In this document: one piece after another, positions 41,910-50,890 of the stretch
Layout: each line of letters opens with the position of its first letter
Numbering within the stretch: the first letter of the stretch is position 1
Assembly (NCBI RefSeq): GCF_001485475.2
Contig: NZ_DF976999.1
Location: 400,291-464,290 of the forward strand
Source of the DNA: Tepidanaerobacter syntrophicus
GTDB lineage: Bacteria; Bacillota; Thermosediminibacteria; Thermosediminibacterales; Tepidanaerobacteraceae
Reading direction: 5' to 3'
DNA: 64,000 nt
Notes under the pieces: generated by a model
Told to the model about the DNA's origin: nothing
What the model saw: only the letters and a program-made list of their open reading frames with translations
The model's database searches: none
Translations under genes and position numbers: made by a program

Positions 41910-43250
41910 CTACACTGAACCCATTTTTCCAAGTAAGTCTTCTATGAACTGCCTGGCGGTTCTTCCGGAGCGGCTGTTGTGCCAAAGTTCCCATTTTAGC
42001 GCAAGCTCCCTTAGTTTGTTAGGTTCTATGTCAACACCCTTGCTTTTTGCTATGCCTTCCACAATTTCCAAGTATTTTTCTTTGTCAGGGGAGAGATAGA
42101 CTACGGTTATACCGAAGCGGTCAGAAAGAGAAAGTTTTTCTTGAAGGGTATCCTGAGATTTTAGCTCATCTTCTGCCCTATCGCTGTGATATTCTCTTAC
42201 CAAATGGCGGCGATTGGATGTGGCGTATATAAGGACGTTTTCCGGAGAGGGTTCCAGGCTTCCTTCAAGTATTGCTTTTAGATATTTGTATTCGGTTTCG
42301 TGTTCTTCAAAAGATAAATCATCTACAAATATAATAAAGCGGTAAGGCCGTTTTTTAAGGATTGACACTATATAGGGGAGGTCCCTCAGCTGGTCTTTTG
42401 TAACTTCTACCATTCTCAGGCCTTCCTCTCCGAATTCATGCACCAATGCCTTTATGGTAGATGATTTGCCGGTTCCTCTGTCACCATAAAGCAGCATATT
42501 GTTTGCTCCCAAACCTTTTACAAATTGGCGGGTGTTGCGCAGGACTTCATTCTTTTGTTCTTCATATCCTATTAGGTCGCAAATTCTGATGGGGTCAGGC
42601 TCCGGAATTCCTACAAGCCTTCCTTTTTCTCCTGTGCCTACCCATTTAAATGCCCGATACTTTGCAAAATCTCCACATCCCATATTATTGTAGAATTTTG
42701 CCAGCACATTTATGTTTGCATCCCAAATAGGCGAGCTGTTAAGCAGTATCTTAATTTCCTGTCTTTTGCCATAGTAGGTTTCAGGGTAGGGAAGGGTGGA
42801 GGCGCCCTTCACGGAACACATAATAGTAAAATCTTGCCCTGCTTTTTCTTTTATATATGCTTCAATAGGCGAAAAATCGAAGTCGTGAAGTATCTGAAGA
42901 TGTGCCATATCTTTTTCAACAAGTCTTCTTAATGGCTCTTCCACATCATTTAAATCTTGCCGTTCGCACCGCAGGCTGAAAGGATTCTCATCCAGAAGTA
43001 TAAGGTTTAAAATGTGATTTTGCCAGAGATTTCCCACCAGCGGCTCATTGTATGCCGCAGTTTCTCTAAGAAGGCTTGAAATAAATTCGTGGGATTTTGA
43101 AACCGTTATAATTGCCGCTTCTTCATTGAATATGCTTTCAAGCATATCAAGATATTTTCTGATGATATCATCATCTAGAATGCTGCGGTAAACCGTAAGG
43201 GATTGGGCTGTTGTTTGAATATCAAATATTTGTTGTTGAATTTTGTTCAT
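41910..43250 (-). CDS. DUF815-family AAA ATPase
   Basis: A 446-aa ATPase of the DUF815 family. The N-terminal half (1-190) is family-specific; the AAA core has Walker A LLYGDRGTGKSS, Walker B RFIIFVDDLSFE and a sensor ATSNRRHLVRE. The biological role of DUF815 proteins is not established. ATG 43250 follows AAGGAGA; a frame to 43316 would overlap the upstream gene. It sits 22 nt after a nitrilase-fold gene whose active site is lost. Confidence 0.88.
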   Translation of the reverse strand: MNKIQQQIFDIQTTAQSLTVYRSILDDDIIRKYLDMLESIFNEEAAIITVSKSHEFISSLLRETAAYNEPLVGNLWQNHILNLILLDENPFSLRCERQDLNDVEEPLRRLVEKDMAHLQILHDFDFSPIEAYIKEKAGQDFTIMCSVKGASTLPYPETYYGKRQEIKILLNSSPIWDANINVLAKFYNNMGCGDFAKYRAFKWVGTGEKGRLVGIPEPDPIRICDLIGYEEQKNEVLRNTRQFVKGLGANNMLLYGDRGTGKSSTIKALVHEFGEEGLRMVEVTKDQLRDLPYIVSILKKRPYRFIIFVDDLSFEEHETEYKYLKAILEGSLEPSPENVLIYATSNRRHLVREYHSDRAEDELKSQDTLQEKLSLSDRFGITVVYLSPDKEKYLEIVEGIAKSKGVDIEPNKLRELALKWELWHNSRSGRTARQFIEDLLGKMGSV

Positions 43251-43272
43251 TGCTATCTCCTTCCAACATATC

Positions 43273-43956
43273 TTAATTAGTTTCTGTGTATAAGATGCTT
43301 TGGGACTTTGCCGCATCTATCTGACCTATATTTATCACGGTCGTGAAAACACCGCTGCCCTTATTTTCTGCAACTACCCTGCCCCAGGGATCTACCACTA
43401 TAAAAGCTGTTTGTTTCTCAAATTGATTTAGAGCTACTATAAAGAACTGATTTTCGATAGCCCTTACAATATTTAAAAGCTTCCAGTAAATTTCCTTGGA
43501 CTTGGGCCATGCGCCTAAAACAAAAAGCACTTTCGCGCCTAGAGCAGCTGATTGCTTTATTGCCTCGGGAAATTTCAGATTAGAAATCGGAGCAATGCCG
43601 CAGCACACCCCGTCTACGCTAAACACCATCGTTTCATCCTTTGCTTCGCAAGACTTTGTACAACTTGCGATGATATTCCCATTAGGGTCTGCAGCATAAA
43701 CCTTGTTGAAAATATCAAAGGAAATTACAGTGGTTCGGCACCTTGCAGCGGTGTTTTTTAATAATTCTACTGTCGGGTCAAAGCTTGTATTTATGTGCTG
43801 AGTCGAAAAAATTCTTGGCACCACAAGAATATTAGGCCTTTTTTTCTGACTTACGGCTTTTGCCGCAAGGTTTTGTATTTTGCCTGCCGCAAGATTTATA
43901 TCTTTAAATGTCGGTTCTGTTTGCAGCAATGATATTTTAAGCTCAATGTCTTCCAT
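43273..43956 (-). CDS. Nitrilase-fold protein lacking catalytic residues (probable pseudoenzyme)
   Basis: A 227-aa protein with the carbon-nitrogen hydrolase outline: ILVVPRIFSTQH where active members have LPE, then GIAPISNLKFPEA where they have ICYDxRFPE, then GAKVLFVLGAWP and IVALNQ. The catalytic Glu is Arg (R48) and the nucleophile Cys is Ile (I124), so hydrolysis is not expected. The fold segments are otherwise well kept, arguing for a retained binding or scaffold role rather than decay. ATG 43956 is chosen over a GTG two codons earlier. Probably co-transcribed with the DUF815 ATPase. Confidence 0.78.
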   Translation of the reverse strand: MEDIELKISLLQTEPTFKDINLAAGKIQNLAAKAVSQKKRPNILVVPRIFSTQHINTSFDPTVELLKNTAARCRTTVISFDIFNKVYAADPNGNIIASCTKSCEAKDETMVFSVDGVCCGIAPISNLKFPEAIKQSAALGAKVLFVLGAWPKSKEIYWKLLNIVRAIENQFFIVALNQFEKQTAFIVVDPWGRVVAENKGSGVFTTVINIGQIDAAKSQSILYTETN

Positions 43957-44098
43957 TTGCACCAGCTTCCTTTTAAAAAAAAAAATCGGCTAAAAATCTT
44001 TATTTCGATTATATCACAAATTTTGCCTTATTTACTAAGAAGGAGCAATGTGATAGGATACTGATAGTATATGCCTTATCTTGAAAGGAGTACTTGCC

Positions 44099-45274
44099 AT
44101 GCACTGTTTTAGACTATCATTATTGAAAAAGCCGCTGCTCGTTTTGCTTTCTTTTTCTATTTTCGCTTTAGGTTTTCCTTTTTCTGCCCTTGCCGCCACA
44201 GATGATGGGAAAAATTCTGCGGCTGTGCTCTGCTATCATCATATAGTTCCCGATGAAGAAGCAGCAGTAACAAAAAGCGAAGCTACGATTTCTGTTTCAG
44301 AATTTGAAGAACAGATGAGGTATCTTTACGACCACGGTTATTATACGGCTAGTTTAACCGATATAGAAAACTTTCTCTACTTTAATAAACAGCTGCCTGA
44401 ACGCACTGTTTTAATTACATTCGACGACGGATATGAGTCTAATTATACATATGCTTACCCTATCTTGAGGAAATACGGCCTTCACGCAGTTATTTTTCTT
44501 ATCGGGGGCGCGATAGAAACTCCATCTTCAGGGACAGCAAGCATACCAAAGCTTTCCCTTGATGAAATAAAGGAAATGTCAGAAAGCGGATTTATTGAAT
44601 TTGGAAGCCACACATTTAACGCTCACTACCTGCTGGATAAAAAATCAGCCTTTGTAGAAATGAGCCTGGGTGAAATCACTAAAGATTTTGAAGACATGAA
44701 GGGTTTTTTTGACAAGGCAGGCGCTCCAAAGGTTTTGAGTATAGCTTATCCATATGGACAATATGATGACAAAATAGTTACTTCCGCGGTAGTTGAGGGG
44801 TATAAGCTGGGGTTCACCGTTACTTCCGGCTTTATATATCAGGATTCTTCTCCTATGACTTTAAATAGAATAATAGTTCCGCCGGGAATCGGTTTGGATA
44901 AATTCAAGACTTTAATTAACGATACATCCGAAGCCCTTCCTGAATACTATAACGGTTCCATTGTACTTTGTATAGATTCTGTCACCGCATATCTGGGAAA
45001 ACAACCGGTTCCTTTAGATGCAGCTCCGACTTACGCGGACGGCAAACTGGTTGCGCCGCTTAATTTTTTCAAAGACGTGCTTAAATGGGATATTTTATGG
45101 GATAATAATACAAATAAGGTGGCAAGACGCATCACCACAAGGGAAGATGTATGGTTCCTGCTTCCGACTTATCTTTCAAGGGGACAGGTTATGGTGCCTG
45201 TAAGGGAGCTTGCAGAAAAAATGGGTCATCAGGTTATCTGGCATCAAAACGATAAAACGGTAGAAATAAAATGA
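44099..45274 (+). CDS. Exported polysaccharide deacetylase with copper-amine-oxidase-like domain
   Basis: A 391-aa secreted protein: signal peptide (1-33), a CE4/NodB deacetylase domain (about 41-285) with FDDGY (D109, D110) and SHTFNAH (H171, H176), and a C-terminal Cu_amine_oxidN1 domain (about 290-391; APLNFFKDVL, VMVPVRELAEKMG), a small non-catalytic module common in clostridial envelope proteins that probably binds cell wall. It would remove N-acetyl groups from peptidoglycan or another surface glycan. ATG 44099 is 8 nt after AAAGGAG. Confidence 0.88.
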   Translation: MHCFRLSLLKKPLLVLLSFSIFALGFPFSALAATDDGKNSAAVLCYHHIVPDEEAAVTKSEATISVSEFEEQMRYLYDHGYYTASLTDIENFLYFNKQLPERTVLITFDDGYESNYTYAYPILRKYGLHAVIFLIGGAIETPSSGTASIPKLSLDEIKEMSESGFIEFGSHTFNAHYLLDKKSAFVEMSLGEITKDFEDMKGFFDKAGAPKVLSIAYPYGQYDDKIVTSAVVEGYKLGFTVTSGFIYQDSSPMTLNRIIVPPGIGLDKFKTLINDTSEALPEYYNGSIVLCIDSVTAYLGKQPVPLDAAPTYADGKLVAPLNFFKDVLKWDILWDNNTNKVARRITTREDVWFLLPTYLSRGQVMVPVRELAEKMGHQVIWHQNDKTVEIK

Positions 45275-45284
45275 GGTGTGAAGT

Positions 45285-46010
45285 ATGAAAAACCAAAAAC
45301 TTGCGCGTATCGATAAAATCCTTGCCGCCAGCGGCTATGGCAGCAGAAAAGATGTTAAAAAGTTAATAAAGGCAGGAGAGGTTTTGATAAACGGTAAGGT
45401 TGCAGGCGATGCAGGGGATTTAGTAGATCCCCAGGCAGACGAAATAACGGTATCAGGTGAACCGGTACTCTTTGAGGAGAATATATACATTATGATGAAC
45501 AAGCCCTATGACGTAGTATCGTCCACTCGGGACGAATACGAAACAACAGTCATTGACTTGCTGGAAGGAGAGTACTTTCATAGGAAGTTGTTTCCCGTAG
45601 GAAGACTGGATAAAGATGCAGAGGGCCTTATATTTCTTACAGACGACGGCAAGTTAGCTCATCGGCTGCTGTCGCCAAAGCATCATGTGGCGAAAACATA
45701 TTATGTGAAGGTTCGGGGAGCTTTAGATGAAGAAGATGTTAAGGCTTTTGCAGACGGCATAGAGCTTGAAGATTTTACCGCTCTTCCGGCAAAACTTGAT
45801 ATTTTAAAATCAGGTAGTATCTCCGAGGCCTATGTAACTATATATGAGGGTAAATTTCACCAAATAAAGCGCATGATGAAAACCCGGGGCAAAGAGGTTT
45901 TATACCTAAAGCGACTGTCTTTAGGGCCACTGAACCTTGATGAGGAATTGGAGCCCGGAATGTGGCGAAAACTTACGAAGGAAGAAATAGATTCGCTTAA
46001 GGAAATTTAA
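45285..46010 (+). CDS. 16S rRNA pseudouridine synthase, RsuA/RluB family
   Basis: A 241-aa enzyme with an N-terminal S4 RNA-binding domain (about 6-52) and a catalytic domain with the nucleophile D109 in VGRLDKDAEGL. MMNKPYDVVSS and FHQIKRMMKTRG are conserved; the latter points to RsuA (position 516 of 16S rRNA) rather than the 23S enzymes. It follows the deacetylase by 10 nt and ends at a bidirectional terminator. Confidence 0.9.
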   Translation: MKNQKLARIDKILAASGYGSRKDVKKLIKAGEVLINGKVAGDAGDLVDPQADEITVSGEPVLFEENIYIMMNKPYDVVSSTRDEYETTVIDLLEGEYFHRKLFPVGRLDKDAEGLIFLTDDGKLAHRLLSPKHHVAKTYYVKVRGALDEEDVKAFADGIELEDFTALPAKLDILKSGSISEAYVTIYEGKFHQIKRMMKTRGKEVLYLKRLSLGPLNLDEELEPGMWRKLTKEEIDSLKEI

Positions 46011-46022
46011 GGATAAGAGCGT

Positions 46023-46067
46023 AAAAATCTCCGGTAAAAGCATTTTAGCTTACTGCCGGAGATTTTT
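46023..46067. terminator. Bidirectional terminator between rsuA and the catabolic operon
   Basis: AAAAATCTCCGG (46023-46034) pairs with CCGGAGATTTTT (46056-46067). The A/T ends give a U-run in both directions, serving the rsuA-like gene on plus and the FMN dehydrogenase gene on minus. Confidence 0.88.
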
Positions 46068-46074
46068 GTTCCTT

Positions 46075-47088
46075 CTAAAATAGAATTGATGAATTTATAC
46101 TTTTTATGTCTTTACAGCCTGTAAGAATCATGGCTTGCTTTAGCTCATTTGCCATGGTTTCCAGCACCAACTGCACACCTTCGGCGGCGCCGCCAAAAGC
46201 ACCGATGATGACAGGTCTTCCTACAAGCACTGCATCAGCGCCAAGGGCAAGGTATTTTAATACATCGGTGCCTGAGCGCACTCCTCCATCTGCAAGAATC
46301 GTAATCTTACCTTTCAACTTTCGGGCTATATCAGGAAGGACTTGGGCTGTGCCGGGGGTGCTGTCCAGTATCCGCCCGCCGTGGTTTGATACAACTATTG
46401 CAGCAGCGCCTGCTTCTTTGGCAAGTTCTGCTTCATCTGTTGTCATGATGCCCTTTACTATAAATGGCAGAGAAACCGATGAAATGATTTCTTTTAATTC
46501 ATCTACGTTTTTAGGGCTTACCGGCTGGCCCATTAAAGCCATGGTTACAAGTCCTGCTCCGTCAATATCCATGCCTACCGCAGGTGCCTTTATTTTTTCG
46601 GCCTGTTTTGCCATTTCGATTATTTTTGGGTTTTCTCTAGGCTTTATAATCGGAATCCCATGGCCTTCGGCTTCTTGAATCGCTTCGATTCCGGATGTGT
46701 AAAATACGGGATTTCCTCCGTCGCCGCACATGCCAACAGTTCCGGCATTCTTACTCCCTGATATTACCATACGAATGTACTCCGCCTCCGGCACAGCTCC
46801 GCCCATATTGTATTCAGAGCCGGTTATAGGCGCTGATAAAATCGGCATTGAAAGGTCTATACCTAAGATGTTTGTAGAAATATCAGGATCCTTCGCATCG
46901 TGTATCGTCCTAAGATTAAGTTTTACATCGGCAAGAGCCTTAACATTTGCCGTAAAAGCTGAACCTGTGCCTATTCCGCCCATCCCGGGCACTTCGCCGG
47001 CGCATGCTATCCCATCGCAAGTTTTACATACCCTACAGTAGCCTTTCATCTTTTCTCGAGCCGCTTGTCTTATTTCTTTAAGATTCAC
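46075..47088 (-). CDS. FMN-dependent alpha-hydroxyacid dehydrogenase-like protein with N-terminal Cys cluster
   Basis: A 337-aa TIM-barrel flavoprotein. SAPITGSEYNMGG, VKGIMTTDEAELAKEAGA, the active-site VSNHGGR and the FMN phosphate site LADGGVRSGTDV are visible. Members oxidise L-lactate, glycolate or mandelate. Before the barrel there is a four-cysteine cluster C18-x2-C21-x2-C24-x4-C29, not usual in the family, which could bind an Fe-S cluster. GTG 47088 is chosen because GGGGG lies 8 nt upstream; a TTG at 47103 has no site. It is the last gene of the catabolic operon. Confidence 0.82.
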   Translation of the reverse strand: MNLKEIRQAAREKMKGYCRVCKTCDGIACAGEVPGMGGIGTGSAFTANVKALADVKLNLRTIHDAKDPDISTNILGIDLSMPILSAPITGSEYNMGGAVPEAEYIRMVISGSKNAGTVGMCGDGGNPVFYTSGIEAIQEAEGHGIPIIKPRENPKIIEMAKQAEKIKAPAVGMDIDGAGLVTMALMGQPVSPKNVDELKEIISSVSLPFIVKGIMTTDEAELAKEAGAAAIVVSNHGGRILDSTPGTAQVLPDIARKLKGKITILADGGVRSGTDVLKYLALGADAVLVGRPVIIGAFGGAAEGVQLVLETMANELKQAMILTGCKDIKSINSSILF

Positions 47089-47160
47089 TTTTATTGCCCC
47101 CAATTTATGTGTGATTAATATTATGCATATGTCAACTTATTTTACTTCGACATAAGGAGG

Positions 47161-47532
47161 CTATTTTCCTTCAAGTTCTTCTTGCCAGTGTTCAACTATT
47201 CCTTTTGGAGAATAGCAAAACAGCATTATCATGTCTTCGTTTGAGGTATTTTCCAGAAGATGGGTAGAATCGGAGTCAATGTAGATATAGTCTCCGGCTT
47301 TTATATCAGCGGTTTCATCATTTACGTGTATTTTGCCATTTCCCCTTAATATAACATATACTTCTTCTTGATGATGCAGGTGAAGGGGAACAGAACCTTG
47401 AGGGAAAATCGTCACATAACCCATTACAAAGCCTTCCGCCTCTATCGGAGCTCCGGGACCTACCATTACCCGAGTAAGCCTTCCTGCCGGAAACTTTGTG
47501 CCTGTAATATCAAAGATATTGTTTATCTTCAC
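47161..47532 (-). CDS. Single-domain cupin
   Basis: A 123-aa beta-barrel protein. The first cupin motif is LHLHHQEEVYVILRGNG (two or three His and one Glu as metal ligands) and the second is THLLENTSNED with the last His. Small cupins of this kind can be isomerases, epimerases, lyases or sugar-binding sensors. It sits between the fucose-isomerase-like and FMN dehydrogenase genes, so a step on a sugar or sugar acid is likely; the reaction is unknown. Confidence 0.85.
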   Translation of the reverse strand: MKINNIFDITGTKFPAGRLTRVMVGPGAPIEAEGFVMGYVTIFPQGSVPLHLHHQEEVYVILRGNGKIHVNDETADIKAGDYIYIDSDSTHLLENTSNEDMIMLFCYSPKGIVEHWQEELEGK

Positions 47533-47550
47533 AGCAGCCGCCTCCCATAT

Positions 47551-48876
47551 CTATTTTAAAACTTTCAAGCCTAATAGTTTTCCTACCTCTGTCAGTTGCC
47601 TTTCCCAGTTTCCAAAGGTTACAATCTGATGACACCCAAGAAGATTGTCGATGAAACTGCTCATGGAGTCCGGCTTTATTCGAAGCTGAGTTCGGCAGAT
47701 AGGGGTAGGAGGTGTATCAAGAGTTATACCTGTGCTTACAGAAAGGGAGCTTAGATTATTTCCTATGCGGGTTATGGTTACGGGAACTCCTTCTTCTATG
47801 AGTGCCTCAGGACTTACGCCGATACCGCTTTCATGGTGATTTCTCAAGATATAAGGAAGGGGCTTGCCTTCTAAAAGAAGAGGCGAAGTACAGTGAGAAA
47901 GTCTTAAGACATCATTTTTTTCAAGCATCGGATTTGCCATCCAGGATGGTTTGTCCGTAAGGGCTTTCATCATAAAAAGCGTTACCGCAGAATCCATATC
48001 CCCTTCGCAAGCGCCGATGAAATCCCTGCTGTCGTTTAACATACTTAAAGCAATACAGCTTGTGGTGCCAAGATCCCTTAAAAGTGTAAAACATGCTATG
48101 GCTATGCCATCGCCGTTGTATTTGCGCACCAGCTGATAAATCGCTACTGCAAGTCTGGAAGCTGCAAGGATGTCTTGTTTTTTAGGCTCAATGATTTCTT
48201 TTGCGTTTTCTATCCATTTATTCGAAATTTGTTTTGCATCTTCATCTGTAATAGATTCATAAATCCTATATAATTCCTCTAAGGTAACGCCTATAAAATC
48301 CATGCCGGTTTTTTCTTTTATCTTCTCAAAGGATCGGCAGCTGCTTATAACCCAATCTTCTGTAACCCCTGCAAGAAGGATGACAGCTTTTTTCATCCGA
48401 TCTGCAGTCTGTATTATCTGCAATAAATCAAGTATATCGGATATCTCAAGAGACAGTGCCACAGGTTTTCCCTGCCGCTTTATAACGCTGTAGACATCTG
48501 CCGCAGCCGGCGCTGCATTTGCTTCAAGAAGCCGATAGGCAGTTTCTTGATCCAGCAGTCCCGGTTCATAAGCCGCCAATATGCCGATGCCCTCGAAACT
48601 TTCAGCAGCCTTTATCATCCATGGTTGAACAGCGCCGCTTGCCGGCACAAAAAGCCCGAATCCCTTGTGTTTCTGATTTAAAAAATTTTCCAACTCAGAA
48701 CCGCTAGTAATGCTTATATTTTCCACTATAAGTCCCGGATCGGTTTCGTGAAGAATTCCACTTATATTATTGGTGACGCTTGAAATCATTTTCTGCCTTT
48801 CCACATCATTTGGAAAGTAGCGGGGTTCTGTAAAAACTATGAGATGCAGCGGCAGACGGTATTTTAGTGCATACAT
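47551..48876 (-). CDS. L-fucose/L-arabinose isomerase-like protein
   Basis: A 441-aa protein with the outline of the divergent fucose-isomerase-like family: an N-terminal Rossmann-like part, a middle domain with SRLAVAIYQLVRKYNGDGIAI, and the C-terminal FIGACEGDMDSAVTLFMMKALTDKPSW region with the EGD metal site. True FucI enzymes are near 590 aa, so this is the short form seen in many uncharacterised sugar operons. It probably interconverts an aldose and a ketose or an inososugar. Sequence divergence prevents naming the sugar. Confidence 0.72.
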   Translation of the reverse strand: MYALKYRLPLHLIVFTEPRYFPNDVERQKMISSVTNNISGILHETDPGLIVENISITSGSELENFLNQKHKGFGLFVPASGAVQPWMIKAAESFEGIGILAAYEPGLLDQETAYRLLEANAAPAAADVYSVIKRQGKPVALSLEISDILDLLQIIQTADRMKKAVILLAGVTEDWVISSCRSFEKIKEKTGMDFIGVTLEELYRIYESITDEDAKQISNKWIENAKEIIEPKKQDILAASRLAVAIYQLVRKYNGDGIAIACFTLLRDLGTTSCIALSMLNDSRDFIGACEGDMDSAVTLFMMKALTDKPSWMANPMLEKNDVLRLSHCTSPLLLEGKPLPYILRNHHESGIGVSPEALIEEGVPVTITRIGNNLSSLSVSTGITLDTPPTPICRTQLRIKPDSMSSFIDNLLGCHQIVTFGNWERQLTEVGKLLGLKVLK

Positions 48877-48896
48877 TTTATCACTCCAAACAGGCT

Positions 48897-50858
48897 TTAA
48901 TATATATTGCCATTTTCCCTATAGCTTCTCCAGACATTTTCAAAAAAGTCTTCATCCTTTGGAAGGGGTCGAACTTTTCGCCAGTTAAATTCACATTCTC
49001 CATTTTTGTATATTCCTTCCTGAACCATATCTCCGATAGTGCCGTCGTCTAGAGTAAATCTAAAGACATCAGGGAGGCTTTCATAAGGCTTTATACCGTC
49101 TTTGTCGGTATAAAGAGCTGAGCCTCGGCTTTTCCCACCGTATTTTATATAATCTTCCATGGCTCTCAAGTAAACATACTGGCTCAAAAGCATATCATAA
49201 AGGCGATAGGCCCTTGGAAGCTCTCTATAAGAAGAAATCTTTACAATCTCCTTGAAACTCTTAAGTTCGTTTTTTGTTTCTGCCGCAGCTTGAACAATTT
49301 CCTCCATGCTGCGTATAATTCCTCCAAATCGGCTCATCCGTTTTGCAGCCCTATTCCAAATTTCATTTACGGTATCGCTGTTTGAAAGAAGCTTACCGCC
49401 CAAGCCGATAGAGTCTGCAATAGCCGGCAATGCTTTCTTTATAAATTCCTCTATATACGGCGCATCGCCTTTCCGATTTGCTGCAATATACTGAGCCGCC
49501 CTGGTTGAACCTACCTGGCCGGCATTTAGCGCTGTGCCTCCCGGCCTATATACTCCGTGGCTTGCACTAACCTCTCCCACTGCAAAAAACCCTTCGATAT
49601 TCGTCTGCCACCAATTATCAATCGAAAGCCCGCCGTTATTGTGCTGAGCGCATACGGCAACTTCTAAAGGCTCTTTTGCAAGGTCTACGCCTTTTCCCCT
49701 GTAAAACTCTACAGCGGGTTCGTTCATATGAAGAAGTCTGTCTATAGGTTTTCCGAAGGCTGCTCCGGCCTTTTCCAAGTAATCCCTTGCCTCCGGCGAA
49801 AGAGTGCTAAAATCTATATCGGCTCCTGCCGGATTTTGCCTAAAGTCGAGAAAAACCCTTCGCCCTTTAATGCAAGTTTCTATATACACTAAAATATCTA
49901 TAATAGATGAACCGTCTTCTACCTTCCTTACATCAAAAGGCCATTGATAGCCTTTTAGAAACACCTTTGATAGCATGTCTGCTTTATCTGCAAAAAAGTC
50001 AAGCAAAAATTCTCTTTCATCGCCGCCATTTTTATCTTGTGAGATAAATCGCGGCAGTGCCTGCATATAAGTGCCTGATACATTCCACCTGGGCTTTACT
50101 GATGATATGCCATACTGCCACTCCGTAAGGTTTTTCCCCATGATGCCTGCTTCAAAGGCAATGCCTGATGCTCCTTTTTGGCTGAAGGGATAAACCGCAT
50201 CTGCATACATGCCGGCAGGACCTCCTGTGGCATAAATAACATTTTTACAATTAAAAAGCACGTATCTTTTATCGGGGTCGTGAAGGTTCTGAAGGTCCAG
50301 GCATAAAAGGCCTAACAACTTATTTTTGTCAGTAAGGATTTTAATTACTTGCATCTTGTCAAAAATCCTGATATTTTTTTGCTTTACTGCCTTTTCAAGG
50401 CACTCTGTCATATATTTTGAGGTATAAGGACCTGCTGATGTGGCTCGCCTCTTTGGGTCATGATCTGTTTTGTAGCCGATATATTCCCCATATCTGTTGT
50501 GAGGAAAAGGAACCCCCAGCTCCGCCAGTTTCAAAAAGCACCTTGCGGAAAGCGCTGCCTCACAAAGGGCTATATCTCCATCTACGCATTGGCCGTTAAA
50601 TAGGGTTTTTGCAAGGTCATATACCGAATCCGGCTCACTGCCTGCAAGGGTCAGCTTGTAATAGGTTTGTTTGTCAGAACCTGTATTGCGCGATGTGCCT
50701 GCTTTTAAGTTTTCTGTAATTATCGCAATATCGGTCTGGCCCAAAGAAAACAGCCTGTCTGCCGCATTAAGACCTGCAGCCCCTGTGCCGACCACCGCTG
50801 TATTAAGCGAATAAATTCTGATACCATGGCCGTTTGCCCTAATAGACGATTCCTTCAT
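48897..50858 (-). CDS. Fumarate reductase/succinate dehydrogenase-type flavoprotein
   Basis: A 653-aa FAD enzyme. The dinucleotide motif AVVGTGAAGLNAA (GTGAAG 24-29), the SRNTGSDKQTYYK loop, the FHP-like capping domain and GEVSASHGVYRPGGTALNAGQV are present. No partner Fe-S or membrane subunit is nearby, so it is not a respiratory complex. In this sugar-type operon it may reduce or oxidise a C=C or C-OH bond of an intermediate. ATG 50858 has GAGGGAATG upstream; a GTG seven codons earlier is less likely. Confidence 0.83.
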   Translation of the reverse strand: MKESSIRANGHGIRIYSLNTAVVGTGAAGLNAADRLFSLGQTDIAIITENLKAGTSRNTGSDKQTYYKLTLAGSEPDSVYDLAKTLFNGQCVDGDIALCEAALSARCFLKLAELGVPFPHNRYGEYIGYKTDHDPKRRATSAGPYTSKYMTECLEKAVKQKNIRIFDKMQVIKILTDKNKLLGLLCLDLQNLHDPDKRYVLFNCKNVIYATGGPAGMYADAVYPFSQKGASGIAFEAGIMGKNLTEWQYGISSVKPRWNVSGTYMQALPRFISQDKNGGDEREFLLDFFADKADMLSKVFLKGYQWPFDVRKVEDGSSIIDILVYIETCIKGRRVFLDFRQNPAGADIDFSTLSPEARDYLEKAGAAFGKPIDRLLHMNEPAVEFYRGKGVDLAKEPLEVAVCAQHNNGGLSIDNWWQTNIEGFFAVGEVSASHGVYRPGGTALNAGQVGSTRAAQYIAANRKGDAPYIEEFIKKALPAIADSIGLGGKLLSNSDTVNEIWNRAAKRMSRFGGIIRSMEEIVQAAAETKNELKSFKEIVKISSYRELPRAYRLYDMLLSQYVYLRAMEDYIKYGGKSRGSALYTDKDGIKPYESLPDVFRFTLDDGTIGDMVQEGIYKNGECEFNWRKVRPLPKDEDFFENVWRSYRENGNIY

Positions 50859-50890
50859 AACATTCCCTCGCTTTTTCACGCTTTACTTTT

